From assembly GCA_024734495.1 (NCBI GenBank), contig JALMQS010000099.1, positions 67,058,291 to 67,122,290 on the forward strand: a DNA stretch of 64,000 nt, given 5' to 3'. The position numbers and the translations under genes are program-made. The notes beneath the pieces are model-generated. The model ran no database searches and was not told the origin of the DNA. It saw only the letters and a program-made list of their open reading frames with translations. Shown piece by piece: positions 59,106-64,000 of this stretch (the stretch's first letter is position 1; each line of letters starts with the position of its first letter). This DNA comes from Forficula auricularia. Taxonomy: Eukaryota; Arthropoda; Insecta; Dermaptera; Forficulidae.

Positions 59106-59869
59106 TGTAAGGCTGGACTCCTGTGTGACCTGAAAAGGGGCTTCGTTGGGGATAAAACAATGCACAATATTAATTTTAACCTAAAGTTTAATTTTAATAA
59201 TAGTTAATTTAGTACAAAGGTATGAAATCCATTTAAGTTAATAGGTTACACTTCAAATAACAATAAGCAAGCCAATTAAATTATTTATATTATCTGATCA
59301 GATTTCATTGTCAACATTTCGGCCGAAACTACTCACGCATCTTCCCTCTAGCCGCATGTTATACAGCCCTCTGGTCGGCTCGTCGACCTTCACACCACCA
59401 CACCAATAATTCAGCTCCCTGGACGGCGACACTCACACCATGTTGTCACACACCTGCTTCTTAGCTCGACCTCACATCGTCTTCACATACGGCCCGCGGC
59501 CTCACATAGCCCGCGGGGCGGTCTCCTTCCCCGAGACGCCAGCTTCCGCCCGCAAGGCGGCCTGCCGGCCCTCATCCCCTCGCCAGCCACTTGCTCTCCA
59601 GTCCTAACAACGACTCCCCCTAGCCTCTGGCTTCTCTAGGCGAGCCGGCCTCCCGCACACATACCAACACACACCTCCGAGCGGCCGCCGTCGCCGCATC
59701 TCTCCCTCTCTGTCCCACCTTCCGTTAGAGGCAAGAATCCCTTAGTCAAATCGGTTCACTTTGCATCGGATTACATTCGCATTCGCATCTCACTCACACT
59801 ACTCTCACTAACACTAATATATTTCTTACTAACACTAATGTATTTCATGTCCTAGGCCTGGACCTTACA
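59106..59869 (-). repeat. Complete LTR, 764 bp (5' LTR in element orientation)
   Basis: Begins TGTAAGG and ends CCTTACA, with a GC-rich central part. The right flank is ATATATATATT; the matching left flank is lost in the gap, so the target duplication cannot be checked. Confidence 0.9.
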
Positions 59870-60837
59870 ATATATATATTAAAATTAAATTAGCTAACTT
59901 ATATACACCTTATAAATATAGAAAATTAAATTAAATTAAATATTTATATGATTTATTTGAATATAGATTTTACATCAAAGTGTATATAAATGATATACAG
60001 TCTTGCAATTATTTATTTATTATAAATAAAAATATTCAATTCAACATTATTTTTTGATCGTAATTAGATATTATTTCATTTATATACGCTAAGTATTAAA
60101 TTTAACTATTCCACTTTTTATTCAAATAACAATATTTTAATAATTTACTTTTATTGGTGTTTGGTTCAAATAACGGCTTCTTAACTATTAATAATCTAGC
60201 ACACCTAATTCCAATCCCGGTTCACCTTCGGTTATTCCTAAGCAATATTTGAAAACATTTATACTATCCCTAAATACAAATTCTAGCCTAGTTGGTACCA
60301 AACGCCTGAATATAGGCAATCAGTTCGTCACCTATGCTTGAAAGCTGCGTAAAATTTAGGCTCTACCGAAAAGTATTTGAGTTTTAGAGTTCATTATTTA
60401 TCTATTTATTTGTTATAAAGAAATTCAATGTGAAAAATTATTTAGCAATAGATTTTTCCTTATTAATTTTTAAATGTAAGTAAATACAAAAGATGCCCAG
60501 AATTAAAATCTGTATAAAATTTATTGATAAGTTCCTGTAGAATAGAGAAAAAATATAAGATCTAAAAACTCAAAAAATTGACACAAACCTAGTTTCAATT
60601 TAAGATATCACAATTTCCCAATTATTATTATTATTATGGGGATATGTTATTTTCATTCTCCTCTCCCAGGGATCGAATAAAAAATCTGCAAATGACACGT
60701 TTATTACCAAGTGGCAGAGATAAGTTTAGAATTTAGAGAGTCTATTTTGATATATAACTTTTTTAATTTAATTTATAATGGAAGGAAAAGTTTCAGTATC
60801 GCTGAATTAATAATTTTAAATGATAAATATTTAAATC

Positions 60838-61333
60838 TAATTAATCAAGTATGGTATGTTGGCAGGTATTTGGACAGGAGTAACAAATCAAAAAATTTCA
60901 TTGATTTACGCGACGTTTCGGCAATTTCATTTTGGCATCTCAATGTTTATGATTAATTTTAAGATATATATGTACATATATTTCTGACTTAATCAATTGT
61001 AATTGATTCTTTTATGGCCCGAGCAAATATTTAATTTATATAAAAGAAGATTCAAATGACAGGATTATTATAACATTGTAACATTGTTATAATAATCCTG
61101 TCATTTGAATCTTTCTTTTATATAAATTAAATATTTGCTCGGGCCATAAAAAGAATCAATTACTATTGAGTTAAGTCAGAAATATGTGCACATTTATTAT
61201 ATCTTAAAATTAATCGTAAACATTGAGATGCCAAAATAAAATTGCCGAAACGTCGCGTAAATCAATGAGAATTTTTTGATTTGTTACTTTCCTGTCCAAA
61301 TACCTGCCAACATACCATACTTGATTAATTGAA
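60838..61333. mobile_element. Fold-back element, arms about 235 bp
   Basis: AATCAAGTATGGTATGTTGGC is mirrored by GCCAACATACCATACTTGATT; centre at 61080 (TAACATTGTAACATTGTTA). Each arm keeps GCCGAAACGTCGCG, the 3' half of a hammerhead-like core, with TTGAGATG in place of CTGANGA. It splits a LINE-like remnant whose two parts match 9035-9085 and 9520-9640. Confidence 0.85.
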
Positions 61334-61884
61334 TAAAATGGATACTATGGACTTTAATTTAAATCTAATATTAATTTCGATTTAATATTTTCTTACCTAC
61401 AGTCAAAAGGCCATTTCTGGAATAATAGAAAACAAGAAATTATTCTATACTAGTCTGAAACACGTTTGAACTTGTATTTGGCTGAAACAGGTCTGAACTT
61501 GTATTTAGCCCTAGTTCTAAAGAAAGAGCGATCATTCTTTCCTTGCCCTTTTTAGTCAATTTTCTCGATTAAATTTTAATGAAAAAATCTATCAAGGAAA
61601 GGTAAAATCAGCAGTAATCAAGTGCTAGTCATTCTGAAATATTAATATTGTCAAATGAAATGTTTAAATCTACTCTTATTAAACGAGCAAAAATTGTCTA
61701 TTTATTTATATATATTTGTATCTTGGTTCTCTTTTGAAAACGGTCCTACCGATTTTGATGAAACAAAATCTATTAACAAGTTTTGAGGATGAGAAAACGA
61801 TCTGGACCTCATCAAAATTCATCTTAATTGATTTTTTCTTAATTAAAGTAATTATTGATAGATGAAAATCTCAATAAAAAAAAA

Positions 61885-61966
61885 TGATTCGGCGGAAGTC
61901 GTATTAGAACCTGGGACCTTTTGCGTATGAGGCCGACACTCTACCATTGGACCAAAGAACTATTTT
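61885..61966 (-). repeat. tRNA-derived sequence, Met-like anticodon region
   Basis: - strand: TGGTCCAATGGTAGAGTG (A-box-like), CCTCATACG anticodon-loop-like, GGTTCTAATAC (decayed B box). Not a functional tRNA. Confidence 0.45.
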
Positions 61967-62269
61967 AAAATTCCCTGGTTTTTGCTTTTACTAAAATGAA
62001 TATTTTTGAGTTAGACTTTATTATAAGTGTGGAAATAATTGAATACATTATGTATAGCTATGTATTTTATAAATAGAATTTATTGAATTAATTGCGGCTC
62101 GGCAAATTTGAAATATGTATAATTGAATTAAGCTGAAAAAAGACAACGATTAATATACTATATATATTTGTATTTTTTTTTAATTTGAAAACGGCTCTCG
62201 AATAAAAATCGACCTTTTTATCAGAATTTTAAATTAAAATTAATATTAAAATAAAGCTTTTAACTGAAG

Positions 62270-62312
62270 AAAAAAGTTACCGAGCATCGCTCGGTGCCTC
62301 CAGGTACTTTGT
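62270..62312 (+). repeat. Repeat end with CCGAGC-GCTCGG hairpin
   Basis: GTTACCGAGCATCGCTCGGT then GCCTCCAGGTACTTT; opposite orientation to 43405-43475. Upstream sequence (TAAATTAAAATTAATATTAA) is also shared. Confidence 0.5.
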
Positions 62313-62792
62313 CTTTAAATTGAGAGCAAAATGGCCTTCACTGATGTTTACAGATTGCCTATTTTTACACGCTGCCAAACTAATGAGTCTATTGGAATAA
62401 ATACTGTTTTATATTCATTTTCTTTTGATCTCCTTTTATAGTGAAAAAGTATTTGATAAGTATTTTGAATAAACATTTTATAAATAACTATTGAATAACT
62501 AACAAGTACCAGGCAGGTGTTAGTTCTTATACGATTTATTTGTTTACCTTTTGTGGAGAATGAAGGGAGAAATAACGGATGTAAACGACTCACCTGAAAT
62601 AGAAAAGAACAAGAAATTAATAAATAATAATGTTTTAATCATATTACAAGTCTATATTTGATATTTGGAAAGCAATTGTAGAAATTTATTTGCAAAGTTA
62701 TATTCCAACAGTTTTATACTCATAAACTTATGATTTAATACTAAATGACGTATATTTATTCGACAAATAGGAAATGGAATTAAAAAATATAA

Positions 62793-62890
62793 CAAAGAGA
62801 AGCAAAGAGGTTGTCCTCTGCTTGATACCTCTTTGTTTCTCTTTGTGAAACAACAAATCTGCTACTCTCGGCAAACCAAAAATTTTCAAT
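62793..62890. mobile_element. Fold-back element, family B, minimal
   Basis: CAAAGAGAAGCAAAGAGG mirrored by CCTCTTTGTTTCTCTTTG, tail TCTGCTACTCTCGGCAAACC...TTTTCAAT. Flanking repeat TAAAAAATATAA (62781-62792 and 62891-62902), extendable to 15 bp. Only 98 bp. Confidence 0.82.
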
Positions 62891-64000
62891 TAAAAAATAT
62901 AAGTTATGAGAAATAAACAAAAGTATTAATAAAGTAATCGAGGCCTTAACTAAGTGCAAATGACTGGAGGCTGGAGTTTCACCTCCTTTCAATAATTTGT
63001 AAATCGCTGAGGCATCCCGGAGGGTCGCACATAGGGATATTGTGCCTATTTAGCCGGCCAAAATTATTTTTAAGGGTTTCAATAAAACTAGGAAATTTGG
63101 TAGATAGCTAAAGTTCGATGATATAAAGACAGTTCATAATCTACAAAAAATAAATAATTTACAAAAAATACATTTATGTATTACAAAAAAATAATTCATT
63201 TATTACTAAAAATAAAAAATAAAAAAACAAAAATCAAAAAAACAACCCGTCGATTAGTCATGGCATGGCCCAGCCAACATTTCGGCATAATTTGGGGTTA
63301 TTAAGTTTCCTTTTCTCCACAGTTAGATAGGTTTATTGGGATGTCAAAAAACCATGATTGCCACCTCAAAGTGATAGCTAATAAAAATGACTGGCAATCC
63401 AAGATATTGAGTTTAATTTTTTTTTTTTTTTTTTTGCTTTCTCGGCAAAAAAATCATATTTAGTTATGTCAGATGGGTTGTCTGTTAATCTTTCATATTC
63501 AATAAGACTATATTTCATATATAAAATGGAAAAGTATGTATATATATTTATAATAAAAACATTGAATTAAATAAATCATTAAACATTAATTTATATATTA
63601 TAACATTGAAATAATACAAATTCTTTTTAAATTGCCTTATATAGAATCACCTCAAGTGGACCCCACCAAATTTTGTAAATCCAAAGGCATTCGAGGCGAA
63701 ATCGACCCTTCAAGCCCCCACTAGCAAATATAAATCAAATTAATTAGACAACTTAAAGTTATAACTAATTCAAACTTAAACAATACTAAAAAAATTTCAA
63801 TATTAAAATTTCAAATCATCCTTTAAATTCAAAATTCAAAATTACAACATAAAAGTTTCTTTTTTTTAATTTTTTTTGATATCAATAAAATTTCTTTTGT
63901 TTTAAAAATTAATGGGACTTAGTGTACGTCATTTTTGTTGTAACCCTGTGATCCTACCACTCTCACATTAGAATTAAGCTTTGAAATAGAAAAGGACTGT

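Larger units (their letters stand above)
54086..59869 (-). mobile_element. Non-autonomous LTR retrotransposon, antisense to RSK
   Basis: Near-identical direct repeats at 54086-54376 (partial) and 59106-59869 bound a 4.7-kb interior. LTR ends are TGTAAGG...CCTTACA. On the - strand the 5' LTR (59869-59106) is followed by AA and TGGTGTCGAGGTGTGG (59102-59087), a primer-binding-site candidate; a purine-rich stretch GGAAAACCGGGAGGGA lies just before the 3' LTR (near 54377). This fixes the orientation. No reverse transcriptase, integrase or protease is recognised, so it resembles a LARD. One mismatch in 291 shared LTR bases implies recent insertion. Confidence 0.88.
59870..64000. other. 3' part of the window, intron 9 or beyond, no exon recognised
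   Basis: AT-rich. Contains LINE scraps, a 500-bp palindrome (60838-61333), tRNA-like sequence (61885), a CCGAGC hairpin end (62270) and a family B insertion (62793). 63.0-64.0 kb shows nothing recognisable. Confidence 0.6.

Overview
The window is 64 kb of AT-rich eukaryotic DNA, most likely from an arthropod and probably an insect. Nine exons with canonical GT/AG borders and matching phases, all on the + strand, encode the middle of one gene: a p90 ribosomal S6 kinase (RSK, Drosophila S6kII type). It is the only host gene I can support. The organism is inferred from the repeats: Penelope-like retroelement pieces, the GAAGTCGG/GGAGGAGG palindromic repeat common in insect genomes, tRNA-derived SINEs and hAT-type short elements.

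The exons lie at 6325-6592, 13780-13957, 16125-16290, 21986-22147, 25434-25627, 31742-31867, 31945-32034, 34667-34825 and 52816-53054. They run from the N-lobe of the first (AGC) kinase domain through the phospho-regulated linker to the activation segment of the second (CaMK-like) kinase domain. The exons for the first glycine loop (5') and the last C-lobe part plus C-terminal tail (3') are not seen. About 1.6 kb of coding sequence is spread over 46.7 kb; intron 8 alone is 18 kb, while intron 6 is 77 bp.

The introns are filled with mobile DNA, mostly palindromic (fold-back) elements of 0.1-1.2 kb. Many carry a hammerhead-ribozyme-like core (CTGANGA, a stem II hairpin, GAAA, then a short palindrome and a C or U), and many are bounded by direct repeats of 12-17 bp. 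One (19763-20945) carries a GIY-YIG open reading frame typical of Penelope-like elements between about 190-bp inverted repeats. This ties the palindromic family to Penelope-like retroelements. Also present are a tail-to-tail SINE pair, hAT-like and other TIR elements with target duplications, non-LTR retrotransposon scraps, a 188-bp tandem repeat split by a fold-back insertion, and a nested set of long palindromes at 39.4-40.9 kb.

The 3' part (54086-59869) is a young LTR retrotransposon on the - strand. Its two LTRs differ at 1 of 291 comparable bases. Its interior is richer in GC than the host DNA, full of internal repeats and without recognisable gag or pol, so it looks non-autonomous. A 100-N assembly gap (53986-54085) removes its left edge. 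The last 4 kb is repeat-rich and without recognised exons.
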